Shown piece by piece: positions 1-7,620 of a stretch of 36,676 bases of DNA. Numbering within the stretch: position 1 is the first letter of the stretch; every line of letters starts with the position of its first letter. Under the pieces are notes generated by a model. That model was not told the DNA's origin, did not search any database, and saw nothing but the letters and a program-made list of their open reading frames with translations. The translations under genes were made by a program, and so were the position numbers. This stretch comes from Phycisphaerae bacterium (GTDB taxonomy: Bacteria > Planctomycetota > Phycisphaerae > Sedimentisphaerales > Anaerobacaceae). The DNA lies in the NCBI GenBank assembly GCA_021736645.1, contig JAIPFM010000031.1, positions 1 through 36,676 on the forward strand. Direction: 5' to 3'.

Positions 1-1137
1 CTGAGTATCACAGGCGGAGGACGCTGTAACATCACCAATGCGGAATACAACAATCGCATCCTGCTGGTCAATTACGGAGAGGCGGAGAAGTTCCTGTATT
101 CCACCTTTTCCAGGTTTGCCGTGGAACAAACCTTCTCATTTTTTGAGGCCCGCGGATTGCCGTTGGTCGTGGAGGCCAGAAAACGCGCCTTCCCCAAGAC
201 GCTCAAGGCCACTGATGTCACGCGCGTGATGATTGAGTATATGCAGGCACACCAGGTTCAGGTCCGGACACAGACGGCGGTCAGGGCAGTACTCACGGAC
301 CAGGGTCGTGTCCTCGGTATTGACACAGACTGCGGCGCATTCAAGGCCGACCATGTCATCCTGGCCACGGGCGGCCTGTCACACAGTGACACAGGGGCCA
401 CGGGCGACGGATTCAAGTGGCTTCGAGACCTGGGACACACGGTGCATGACCCGAATCCGGATGTCGTGCCCCTGGCCGTGGCAGAGGCCTGGGTGAAAAA
501 GCTCTCAGGCACCTCTCTGGCGAACATGACCATCACCTTCTTTGAGCCGCAGACGGGGGCGCAATCGCCAAAACGAATCCGGGCCTTTTCAAGGACCGGG
601 GAGATTCTGTTTACACACTTTGGCCTGTCCGGTCCCTTGATATTGAACAGCGCGCATGATGTGAAGACACTGTTGAAGCAGGGTTCTGTAATGGCAGACA
701 TCGACCTGTTTCCGGAGATGACTGTGCCTGAAGTGGACAGGGCTGTGCTTGAGGTCTTTGCCAAAAACGGCAACAAGCTCGTGCGAACCGTGCTCAAGGC
801 CATCTGTCCGGCTGGCATGGCCTCGGCACTGACAGACCTTCTTGACCACGCACTTCTGGAGAAAAAGATCAGCCATGTCACTCAGGACGAGAGAAAATCC
901 ATGGTGCAACTGCTCAAGGGCCTGCCTCTCACCGTCACCGGGACCATGGGCTACGACTGGGCCGTGATCTCCGATGGCGGCGTGCCGCTCACGGAAATCG
1001 ATACACGCACCATGGCCTCCAGGCTCCATCCCAACCTCTATATCATCGGGGACCTCCTGGACATCAACCGTCCCTCAGGCGGCTACTCTTTACAGTTGTG
1101 CTGGACCACAGGCTGGGTGGCCGGGAGCCATGTGTAG
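1..1137 (+). CDS. NAD(P)/FAD-dependent oxidoreductase, HI0933/BaiN-like, 5'-partial
   Basis: The reading frame is open from the first base to the TAG at 1135-1137, giving 378 visible residues; the start and the first FAD-binding glycine motif lie outside the window. The visible N-terminus carries GGGRCNITN (about residues 5-13), the signature of the HI0933/YhiN/BaiN flavoprotein family, whose members are about 400 residues, so only some 20-30 residues are missing. The middle contains FTHFGLSGPL and TGTMGYDWAVISDGGV. The end has YIIGDLLDINRPSGGYSLQ, the usual C-terminal FAD-contact segment (GD, D, GG, Q). The protein is presumably a cytosolic flavin-dependent reductase. Some gut homologues (BaiN) act on bile acids, but the true substrate cannot be inferred here. 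An internal GTG at 121 is not the real start because the family motif lies upstream of it. Confidence 0.9.
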   Translation: MSITGGGRCNITNAEYNNRILLVNYGEAEKFLYSTFSRFAVEQTFSFFEARGLPLVVEARKRAFPKTLKATDVTRVMIEYMQAHQVQVRTQTAVRAVLTDQGRVLGIDTDCGAFKADHVILATGGLSHSDTGATGDGFKWLRDLGHTVHDPNPDVVPLAVAEAWVKKLSGTSLANMTITFFEPQTGAQSPKRIRAFSRTGEILFTHFGLSGPLILNSAHDVKTLLKQGSVMADIDLFPEMTVPEVDRAVLEVFAKNGNKLVRTVLKAICPAGMASALTDLLDHALLEKKISHVTQDERKSMVQLLKGLPLTVTGTMGYDWAVISDGGVPLTEIDTRTMASRLHPNLYIIGDLLDINRPSGGYSLQLCWTTGWVAGSHV

Positions 1138-1140
1138 TAG

Positions 1141-1159
1141 CTCAGGCTGCCAGCCTGAG
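1141..1159. repeat. short perfect hairpin CTCAGGCT-gcc-AGCCTGAG
   Basis: Eight-base arms are separated by a 3-base loop, starting 3 bases after the flavoprotein stop. No T-run follows, so it is a weak terminator candidate. It could equally be a small palindromic repeat. It marks the left edge of the AT-rich island that carries the next three genes. Confidence 0.5.
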
Positions 1160-1327
1160 TAGTACAAAGGTAGCCCTGTGAAATAATTGAATTAATAGGC
1201 GATTGAAATAATACTCAAATATGAGACAATAACCATCAGATAACACAAATGGACGAGATTAGGATGGTAACATGACTGGGTATAGATCGGCGTTTACCGA
1301 TAGCTTAGATTTAACGAGGAGAAAAAT

Positions 1328-2737
1328 ATGCTCCGAGAATTAAGAATAAAAAACTTTAAGGGTTGGCAGGACACAGGATCTATACGCATGGCCCCAATAA
1401 CCCTGTTTTTCGGAACCAACAGTTCCGGGAAATCCAGTATCGGGCAATTCCTGATAATGCTAAAGCAGACTGCAGAGTCGCCTGATCGGAAAGCAGTCTT
1501 CTATCCCGGGGGGAAAAATTCGGCCGTTCAGCTCGGTTCTTATCAGGAGATGGTTTATCATCGAGATGTCAATGCCAAGATTGAGTTCGAGTACAAGTGG
1601 ACGACGGTGGAACCCTTCTCAACGAAAGATCCTGTATCTAACCAGAGTTTTTCCGGAGATACATTGCTATTTAATGCCTTAGTAGGGCTTGATGATGCTG
1701 ATCATAGATCTTTAATCTTAGACCGTCTTAAATATCAAATCATTAATAAAGGAGGTCAGTCTCTTTCCATTGGGATGAAATATCGTAGCAAGCCCAAAGC
1801 TCAATACAAAGTTGATTCAGAGGGTTATTCACTTGTGCGTAAACAAGGCCGTGTTTGGCAGCCTGGCCCACCTGTTCGTTTTTATGGATTTCCCGATGAA
1901 GTCGTAGCCTATCACCAAAATGCAGATTTTGTTCAGGAACTCAATCTTAGGCATGAAAAGCTCTTTCGGTCTATATGCTATCTGGGACCTTTGCGCACAA
2001 AAGCGGAGCGTCTTTATTCCTGGACGGGGATAGAGCCGGAAAGTGTTGGTTATGCCGGAGAAAACACGGTGGCTGCCATGTTGGCCGCTCGAAGCAGAAA
2101 GATTAGCTTTGGACCTCACAAACGGGGAAAAGCATTTGAGCAGGTCATTGCGGAAAAACTCAAAGCAATGGGGCTTATCGAGGATTTTGAAGTTGCCCCA
2201 ATTTCTAAGCAAAGACAAGAATATGAAGTAAAGGTTCGCGCCAAGGGATCAAAAGACTTGGTGGACCTACCGGATGTAGGCTTTGGTGTCTCGCAAGTGC
2301 TTCCTGTCTTAGTTGAGTGTTTTTATGCACCCCATGATTCAATCATTATTATGGAGCAGCCTGAAATTCATTTGCATCCCAGTGCACAGGCTGATTTAGC
2401 TGATGTCATGATTGATATGATCAGTTCGCGGGAAGATGGTAAGGATAGAAATGTTCAGCTCATTATCGAAACGCATTCCGAACACTTTTTGCGCAGACTG
2501 CAACGACGCATTGCTGAAGGAACTGTAAAAAAAGATAAGGTGTCGGCATATTTTGCCAATGTCTCCAAGGCACCTGCAACATTAGAGCCTCTTCAAATCG
2601 ATATGTTCGGTACTATTCAAAACTGGCCGCCAAATTTCTTTGGGGATGAGATGGAGGACATCACCCAGCAGGCCAAAGCTGCCATGCAAAGAAGAGTAAA
2701 GGGCGAAAAAGGATCGGAGGGGCATCTTGATGATTGA
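1328..2737 (+). CDS. AAA/ABC-type ATPase, DUF3696-like (putative defence ATPase)
   Basis: This is a 469-residue SMC/OLD-like ATPase. It starts MLRELRIKNFKGW, followed by Walker A GTNSSGKSS at residues 29-37. The Walker B-type block MEQPEIHLHP lies at about 342-351 and the H-motif IETHSEHFLRRL at about 380-391. The C-terminal stretch with IQNWPPNFFGDEMEDI resembles the DUF3696 domain that ends this family. The start is supported by GAGGAG 7 bases upstream. Proteins of this architecture often act as the sensor or motor in two-gene anti-phage modules together with a nuclease, as AriA does in PARIS. That role is inferred here from the next gene, a PIN-like nuclease overlapping by 8 bases. The DNA is clearly more AT-rich than the flanks (20 G+C of 60 in 1681-1740, against 38 of 60 in 8281-8340), which suggests horizontal acquisition. 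Confidence 0.88.
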   Translation: MLRELRIKNFKGWQDTGSIRMAPITLFFGTNSSGKSSIGQFLIMLKQTAESPDRKAVFYPGGKNSAVQLGSYQEMVYHRDVNAKIEFEYKWTTVEPFSTKDPVSNQSFSGDTLLFNALVGLDDADHRSLILDRLKYQIINKGGQSLSIGMKYRSKPKAQYKVDSEGYSLVRKQGRVWQPGPPVRFYGFPDEVVAYHQNADFVQELNLRHEKLFRSICYLGPLRTKAERLYSWTGIEPESVGYAGENTVAAMLAARSRKISFGPHKRGKAFEQVIAEKLKAMGLIEDFEVAPISKQRQEYEVKVRAKGSKDLVDLPDVGFGVSQVLPVLVECFYAPHDSIIIMEQPEIHLHPSAQADLADVMIDMISSREDGKDRNVQLIIETHSEHFLRRLQRRIAEGTVKKDKVSAYFANVSKAPATLEPLQIDMFGTIQNWPPNFFGDEMEDITQQAKAAMQRRVKGEKGSEGHLDD

Positions 2738-3260
2738 TATGCCTCCAAAGTGTGTGGTTGATACTAATGTGCCCAAAACGGCAAATCGGGCTCAAGATCC
2801 GGACGGTATTCCTGATGAACTAACCACTTGTGTTTTGAATTGCGTAGAAGCAATAGAGTACATTGTTAAGAAAGGTGGTTTGGTTATTGACTCAGGGGAC
2901 GAGATTTTTACAGAATACCGTCACCAACTCCGGATGGAGGGTCAGCCTGGAGTTGGCGATCATTTTATGAAATGGGTTCATGATCGCAGATGGCAACTAC
3001 CTGAAGAAGATCGAGTCACTATTACCAAGAATGGCAAAACATATAATGAATTCCCTGATCATGACGATTTGATCAATTTTGATGATTCGGACCGAAAATT
3101 TGTAGCGGTTGCCAATGCACACTCTCAGAAGCCCTCCATCTTAGAGGCGACTGACAGCACATGGTGGGGATGGAAGGATGCGCTCCATTCTGTCGGCATT
3201 AGGGTTGTTTTCGTATGCCCTGACTATGTTGAACAGAAGTTCAGAGAGAAAATGGGATGA
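2730..3260 (+). CDS. PIN-like domain putative ribonuclease
   Basis: The product is 176 residues. The start is ATG 2730, preceded by GGAGG at 2716-2720, and it overlaps the ATPase stop by 8 bases, which indicates translational coupling. The N-terminus CVVDTNVPK (D11) matches the first acidic motif of PIN nucleases. Further acidic residues sit where the fold expects metal ligands: E40 is possible, D121 lies in DDSDRKFVAVANAH, and D142 lies in EATDSTWWGW. PIN domains cut RNA, often tRNA or rRNA, using two metal ions. As the middle gene between an ATPase and an RNA ligase, it is probably the effector nuclease of the cassette. No antitoxin-like partner of the VapB type is visible. The PIN assignment rests on motif placement and length, so it is less certain than the flanking genes. 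Confidence 0.72.
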   Translation: MIDMPPKCVVDTNVPKTANRAQDPDGIPDELTTCVLNCVEAIEYIVKKGGLVIDSGDEIFTEYRHQLRMEGQPGVGDHFMKWVHDRRWQLPEEDRVTITKNGKTYNEFPDHDDLINFDDSDRKFVAVANAHSQKPSILEATDSTWWGWKDALHSVGIRVVFVCPDYVEQKFREKMG

Positions 3261-3261
3261 C

Positions 3262-3960
3262 ATGAGCGACGAGTTCTACAAATTTCCTTCTACACCGCAC
3301 TTAACAGTGCTTGGTGATACGGTTGTCAGAGGTGACAAGGTGATGTTACGGTCCGAATGCGAAGAGTTTTTGAAGCATGAACTTATAATAGAGGAGAAAG
3401 TAGACGGAGCAAACCTTGGTATCTCTTTTGACGCGTTAGGAAATCTAAAATGTCAAAATAGAGGGGAATATCTCTATCGGCCCTATACTGGGCAGTGGAG
3501 GGCCCTCTCAGAATGGTTAGAGCCCAAGATCGAAGTCCTTTTTGACAAGTTAACAGATCGCTACATTCTGTTTGGAGAGTGGTGTTATGCCCAGCATTCA
3601 GTCTCTTACGACCAACTGCCTGATTGGTTTTTGGGGTTTGACGTCTATGACAAAAAGAAAACCAAATTTGTATCATATACTAAACGAAAGGCCCTTTGTA
3701 ACGAACTCCAACTTTCTGAAGTGCCATTTCTTCAGCAAGGGCATTTTTCTCTCGAAGAATTAAGGTTTATGATTTCAGATTCGATTCTAGGAAATACGCA
3801 AGCAGAAGGCATTTATGTTCGATTTGACAAATGTGATTGGCTGGGTAACCGTGCAAAGATAGTACGTCCTGAGTTTATACAGTCTACTGAGGAGCATTGG
3901 TCTCGCAGAAAGATTAAGGCCAATAAGTTGAAACTGCGTACCACCTGGACTTGCCCTTGA
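3262..3960 (+). CDS. RNA ligase, Rnl2-type nucleotidyltransferase domain
   Basis: The product is 232 residues starting at ATG 3262, one base after the PIN gene stop. An upstream in-frame start at 3178 would overlap that gene by 83 bases and is less likely. The nucleotidyltransferase motifs appear in order: motif I EEKVDGAN with K46 as the expected adenylated lysine, R67-G68 after it, motif III LFGEWCYAQHSV (E106), motif IIIa-like WFLGFDVYD, motif IV AEGIYVRF (E182) and motif V RAKIVRPEF (K199). This order matches T4 Rnl2/RNA_ligase family enzymes, which reseal nicked RNA using ATP. The protein stops soon after motif V, so it lacks the C-terminal domain of full-length Rnl2 (about 330 residues). 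Its place behind a nuclease suggests repair of the RNA cut by that nuclease, or of host tRNA cut by an invader. Confidence 0.85.
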   Translation: MSDEFYKFPSTPHLTVLGDTVVRGDKVMLRSECEEFLKHELIIEEKVDGANLGISFDALGNLKCQNRGEYLYRPYTGQWRALSEWLEPKIEVLFDKLTDRYILFGEWCYAQHSVSYDQLPDWFLGFDVYDKKKTKFVSYTKRKALCNELQLSEVPFLQQGHFSLEELRFMISDSILGNTQAEGIYVRFDKCDWLGNRAKIVRPEFIQSTEEHWSRRKIKANKLKLRTTWTCP

Positions 3961-4022
3961 AAAAGCATATCGCAGGGATTACTCACACCCCTACTCCTCT
4001 ACTCTAATTCTTCGCCAGTCCA

Positions 4023-4607
4023 CTAATTTCCAGGGTTGCCCTCCAGTCCGATGTCGGCGGCTGCTTCGCGCATGCCGGCCAGGGTCTGGTCGATGAGGTC
4101 ATTCAGATCGATTTTGAGCATGTCAGCACCGGCCTGTATGACCTCGCGGTTGACGCCCGCGGCAAAGGACTTTTCTTTCCATTTCTTTTTGACGGACTTG
4201 ACCTTGACATCAAAGATGGACTTGCTGGGACGGACCAGGGCCGTGGCTGCAATGAGGCCTGTCAGTTCATCCACGCCATAGAGTGTCTTTTCCAGGGTGC
4301 TGACCGGTTCGACGTCAGTACAGAGATTCCATCCATGGGACAGTACCGCACGCACAATCAGCTCGGGCCACGCCTCGGATCGAAGTATGTCCGCTGTTTT
4401 GTGGCAATGCTGATCCGGGAACTGTTCATAGTCGAGGTCGTGGATCAGCCCGACCAGGCCCCACAAGGCCTCGTCCTCACCCTGTTGCCGGGCCAGGTAA
4501 CGCATGGCCGCCTCCACGGCCAGGGCATGTTTGATCAGGGCGTCATTGGTGTTGTAGGTTTTCAGCAGGGCCAGGGCTGTGTCACGGGTTGGCATGGTCT
4601 CTGTCAT
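4023..4607 (-). CDS. HD-domain phosphohydrolase
   Basis: The product is 194 residues. The start ATG has AGAGGA 6 bases upstream. HD-superfamily metal ligands are visible: H27 in LIKHALAVEAAMRY, the H56-D57 pair in GLIHDLDYEQFPDQHCHK, a further His in VLSHGWN near residue 90, and Asp in YGVDELTGLI near 113. Such small cytosolic proteins hydrolyse phosphomonoesters, phosphodiesters or nucleotides; the substrate cannot be told here. The gene follows the universal stress protein with a gap of only 3 bases on the same strand, so the two are probably co-transcribed. It converges with the RNA ligase gene across a 62-base gap and is unlikely to belong to that cassette. The lysine-rich stretch around KSVKKKWKEKSF is unremarkable. 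Confidence 0.85.
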   Translation of the reverse strand: MTETMPTRDTALALLKTYNTNDALIKHALAVEAAMRYLARQQGEDEALWGLVGLIHDLDYEQFPDQHCHKTADILRSEAWPELIVRAVLSHGWNLCTDVEPVSTLEKTLYGVDELTGLIAATALVRPSKSIFDVKVKSVKKKWKEKSFAAGVNREVIQAGADMLKIDLNDLIDQTLAGMREAAADIGLEGNPGN

Positions 4608-4610
4608 TGC

Positions 4611-5129
4611 TTATCCTCTTACCTTCTTATCGTCTTTGGCTGTGCGGGTCGGGATCACGAGAACCGGGATCTCGGATCTTCGAAGGACGCCTTCACTGAC
4701 ACTGCCTACCAGGAGTTGATGCACAGTGCCGTGTCCGTGCGATCCCACAATGATCATGGACACCTCGTGTCGGGCCGCTTCTTCCAGGATAGTTTTGATC
4801 ACCGGGCCTTCCAGCAGAAGCGGGGTCACAGGCACGCCACTTGCCTGCAGTTTCTCAGCGAGTTCCTGCAGTTGATATCGTTTTTCACGGAGCCGGCGTG
4901 CCGCAGCATCGCGTGCATTTTGATGGGCTTGACTGGTGTCTGCAAACACGCCCACAGCCACCCCGTCCCCCATCAAGCCCACATCAGGGCTGTATGCAAT
5001 GAAGTCAGGTTGGGATTCCACCACATGGATGAGCCAGAGCTCGGCGTGTGTGAACCCAGCCCATTTTGCGGCTTCAGACAGGATTGCATCTAAGCTGTCA
5101 GAGAAATCAATCGCAACAAGGATCTTCAT
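4611..5129 (-). CDS. universal stress protein, UspA family
   Basis: The product is 172 residues. The start MKILVAIDFSDS is chosen because AGGAGG lies 10 bases upstream; a longer in-frame form from 5276 would add 49 residues with no family resemblance. The UspA fold is shown by the N-terminal strand KILVAIDFSD and the C-terminal ATP-binding motif G-2x-G-9x-G-S (GSHGHGTVHQLLVGS), followed by SEIPVLVIPTR. The motif predicts the ATP-binding subclass. These are cytosolic stress-response proteins of loosely defined function. The gene precedes the HD-domain gene by 3 bases and is separated from the upstream MFS gene by about 180 bases, so it probably has its own promoter and forms a two-gene operon with the HD gene. 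Confidence 0.93.
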   Translation of the reverse strand: MKILVAIDFSDSLDAILSEAAKWAGFTHAELWLIHVVESQPDFIAYSPDVGLMGDGVAVGVFADTSQAHQNARDAAARRLREKRYQLQELAEKLQASGVPVTPLLLEGPVIKTILEEAARHEVSMIIVGSHGHGTVHQLLVGSVSEGVLRRSEIPVLVIPTRTAKDDKKVRG

Positions 5130-5201
5130 GTTACCATTACCTCCTGATATCATCTCAATGAGCCTGTAGTTTTTGGGTGACACACTATCATACTGCATGA
5201 C

Positions 5202-5229
5202 GACCCAGTCCGCAAGACCCAGTCCGCAA
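5202..5229. repeat. perfect tandem duplication of a 14-mer
   Basis: GACCCAGTCCGCAA occurs twice head to tail (5202-5215 and 5216-5229) in the gap upstream of the universal stress protein gene. It may be a slippage product or a doubled binding site. Confidence 0.8.
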
Positions 5230-5239
5230 AGCCTTTGGT

Positions 5240-5269
5240 AACACTTTAGCCATGTGAAGCAAAAGTGTT
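5240..5269. terminator. hairpin AACACTTT / AAAGTGTT downstream of the MFS gene
   Basis: Eight-base complementary arms (5240-5247 and 5262-5269) enclose a 14-base loop, 44 bases past the end of the MFS gene in its direction of transcription. The low GC content and lack of a T-run make it a weak terminator. A regulatory site for the universal stress protein gene is an alternative. Confidence 0.3.
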
Positions 5270-5312
5270 GGTTCACGGTTAAAGACTTGCAGCCTTTGGA
5301 GCTTTTTGGGGC

Positions 5313-6548
5313 TCAGCTTTCGGCCCTATCCCTCAAAAACAGGGCCAACACGACAAAAGACAGCGCTGCCATGATCAGCGGGACCAACCAGAAGGAGCGA
5401 TAGTCGACACTGGCAGATGCACTGACAAATCGATCCAGGCAATAGCCTGCGAGGAGGTTGGCACTGAGTGCACCAAAGCCCGAGGTGATGATGGTGAAGA
5501 GCTGGTGCAGGCCGGTGCGGGATGCCTTGTCGCAAAATGAGTCGATGGTGATGTACACGGCCGTAAAGAAGAAGGTATAGGCCAGACCGTGGCAGGCGTT
5601 GCCAACCAGGACTGAGGCCGTGGAGGTGCCGAATGCAAAGGCGCTGAACCGACCGATTTCCGCGAGAAGTCCCAGCAGGAGTGTACGTTTGGTACCCAGA
5701 TGCGTGAGTAGACGCGACAGGACACACATGGCAAAGATTTCCGCGATCTGGCCCAGGCTCATGAGGGGCATGATCAAGGCCTCTGAGATCCCTCGGTGCT
5801 TGAGAAACAGGGCCGTGCCAAAGTAGTAGTAACGGTCAATGATGCCGACGATCAGGCTGATGCCTGCAATGAGCAGGACCTGCGGCCGTATAAGCACGGC
5901 AATGGATTCCCTGGGAATCAGGCCGATCCTCCCCTGAAGGCGTTGACCGGCCCTGGGCAGTGTCAGGGCGTAGAGGCCGAGGGCCAGTGAGGCCATGGCG
6001 GAGAGTTTCAAAGCGTCCGGCAGACGGCTGACATGGGCGGCGCTGTCTGTGGTCTTGCCCAGCCAGAGGTAGCCAAAGGTCCAGGCCACGACCACCCAGG
6101 CCACGGTGCCCCACACGCGTGTGTTGCCGAATTTACGGTGCCCGCCTGGTGCATGGTGGAAGGTGATGGCATTGGTCAGGGGCACTGTGGGGCCCATGGA
6201 GAGCGTGTACACGAGATACAGGGCAAGCACGGCACTGAATCGTGTCTGCACCGAGATCAGGCCCATGGCCATGGCCGCCAAAAAGTGGCACAGACTCAAC
6301 AGCCGCTCTGCACTGATCCACCGGTCTGCCACGCAGGCGCCCACCACTGGGGCCACGAATGCAGCCACGGCTGACATGGCCAGAACCGTGCCGGTCTGGG
6401 TCCCCGAAAATCCCAACACCTGCCTGAGATACAGGCTGATGATCGGCCAGATCGTGCCCATGACCACGTACTGCAGGAACATCATGATACCGAGTCGTGT
6501 TTTGATGGCTTTGTGCACTACTAATTCTTCCGAACCTGAGGGGGTCAT
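5313..6548 (-). CDS. MFS transporter, nucleoside-permease-like
   Basis: The product is 411 residues, mostly hydrophobic, with about 12 predicted membrane segments in two six-helix halves. The first helix region LGIMMFLQYVVMGTIWPI and the loop after helix 2 (GACVADRWISAERLL) resemble the NupG/MFS_1-like family of sugar or nucleoside:proton symporters common in PVC genomes. The substrate is not deducible. Two starts are possible. ATG 6548 has no clear ribosome binding site. GTG 6518 (protein starting VHKAIKTRLG) has GGAAGA 7 bases upstream and gives the length typical of the family, so it may be the true one. The HAD phosphatase gene ends 20 bases upstream, suggesting an operon in which the phosphatase is translated first. 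Confidence 0.9.
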   Translation of the reverse strand: MTPSGSEELVVHKAIKTRLGIMMFLQYVVMGTIWPIISLYLRQVLGFSGTQTGTVLAMSAVAAFVAPVVGACVADRWISAERLLSLCHFLAAMAMGLISVQTRFSAVLALYLVYTLSMGPTVPLTNAITFHHAPGGHRKFGNTRVWGTVAWVVVAWTFGYLWLGKTTDSAAHVSRLPDALKLSAMASLALGLYALTLPRAGQRLQGRIGLIPRESIAVLIRPQVLLIAGISLIVGIIDRYYYFGTALFLKHRGISEALIMPLMSLGQIAEIFAMCVLSRLLTHLGTKRTLLLGLLAEIGRFSAFAFGTSTASVLVGNACHGLAYTFFFTAVYITIDSFCDKASRTGLHQLFTIITSGFGALSANLLAGYCLDRFVSASASVDYRSFWLVPLIMAALSFVVLALFLRDRAES

Positions 6549-6568
6549 TTATTCTCGGCTTTCGGCTC

Positions 6569-7375
6569 TCAGCCATCCGCTTTTAGCGGCAGATGATCCA
6601 GCACGGCCATCAAATGGTCAATCACGAGATCCGGTTGGATGGTGTCATCCGGTCCGTGGATCTCGCCCCTGTCTATGAGCACGGCCTTCATGCCCACGCC
6701 CTGGGCGCCGCCTATGTCCCCTGTCATGCTGTTGCCCACCATCACGGCCTGATCAGGCGTGACATCGAGCTGCTCCAGCAGGGCATGAAATACCCTGGGA
6801 TCAGGCTTGGCCGCGCCGATGTCACCGGCCACGACCATGGCATCAAACCAGGGAGCCAGGCCGGAGCCTGCGATCTTTTCGTGCTGCAGACAGGACAGGC
6901 CATTGGTGATCAGCCCCAGTTTGACCCTGCCGCGCAGGGCCTGGAGGATGGGCAGGGCATCGTCAAACAAGACATGGCGCTGTTCGCGTTGTCTGCGAAA
7001 TTCCAGACTGAGCTGTGCGGCAAAAGCAGGATCTTCGATGTCAAAGGCTGCCAGGGCCCGTTCCCATGAAGATTGGCGATAATACACAGACCAGTCACGC
7101 AGGCGCATGATCTCCGGGTCATGCCCCTCGAATCTGGCCCACAGGCCTTCCCAGTGGCTCACGCTGATGCGTTCTATAATGGCACGTTCAGGCGACGCAT
7201 ACCACAGGGTCTTGGCCTCTCTGCGCAGGGTCGTGTGAAACACCTCCGGGTCGACCCCGTACCTGTCCTTCACCAGGGCACAGGTGGCCAGGAAGGCCGC
7301 TTCAGCGGAAGCCACCTCCACGAGCAGTGTGTCATCCAAATCAAAAATAACCGCGTTTATTGTCATCGTGTTCAT
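6569..7375 (-). CDS. HAD-superfamily hydrolase (phosphatase)
   Basis: The product is 268 residues starting MNTMTINAV; ATG 7375 has AAGGG 5 bases upstream. A longer frame exists to 7567 but its extra residues are not family-like. HAD motifs are complete: motif I FDLDDTL with D12 as nucleophile and D14 as acid/base, motif II LITNGLS, motif III lysine in AAKPDPRVF, and motif IV VGNSMTGDIGGA. A helical cap between motifs I and II places it in subfamily IA, near YjjG-type nucleotidases and phosphoglycolate phosphatases. It is a cytosolic phosphomonoesterase of unknown substrate. It lies just upstream of the MFS gene and may process the imported compound. It is divergent from the UroD-family gene across a 245-base gap. 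Confidence 0.92.
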   Translation of the reverse strand: MNTMTINAVIFDLDDTLLVEVASAEAAFLATCALVKDRYGVDPEVFHTTLRREAKTLWYASPERAIIERISVSHWEGLWARFEGHDPEIMRLRDWSVYYRQSSWERALAAFDIEDPAFAAQLSLEFRRQREQRHVLFDDALPILQALRGRVKLGLITNGLSCLQHEKIAGSGLAPWFDAMVVAGDIGAAKPDPRVFHALLEQLDVTPDQAVMVGNSMTGDIGGAQGVGMKAVLIDRGEIHGPDDTIQPDLVIDHLMAVLDHLPLKADG

Positions 7376-7513
7376 CGAAACCCTTGTCATGGGCCTACTG
7401 AAAGTCGACCAGTGTACACGCTGAGTGCCATTTTTACCAGTGCAGAACAGGACTGGAGTAAAATGCCTCCATGTGGTATACTTTGGCCGCCTGGTCGGGG
7501 CATTGGAATGACA

Positions 7514-7602
7514 GTCCAGAGTGCAAAGTTCTGAGTTCAAAGTTGTCGGAAGAAGATTTTTATTCACTTTGGACCTTGAACTCAGAACTCAGAACTTTGA
7601 AC
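7514..7602. repeat. inverted short-word repeat AAAGTTCTGAGTTC / GAACTCAGAACTTT
   Basis: The left block 7524-7543 is complementary to overlapping words in the right block 7577-7602. A second pair, GTCCAGAGTG (7513-7522) and CACTTTGGAC (7565-7574), is complementary at 9 of 10 positions. The block sits in the divergent gap between the HAD and UroD-family genes and ends just before the ribosome binding site of the latter. It belongs to the family of degenerate word repeats seen in other gaps of this window. Confidence 0.6.
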
Positions 7603-7620
7603 TTATTCAAGGAGTCTTCA

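Noticed and set aside
4335..5093. Plus-strand frame of 252 codons
   Set aside because: It is antisense to the HD-domain and universal stress protein genes, both of which have clear motifs and ribosome binding sites.
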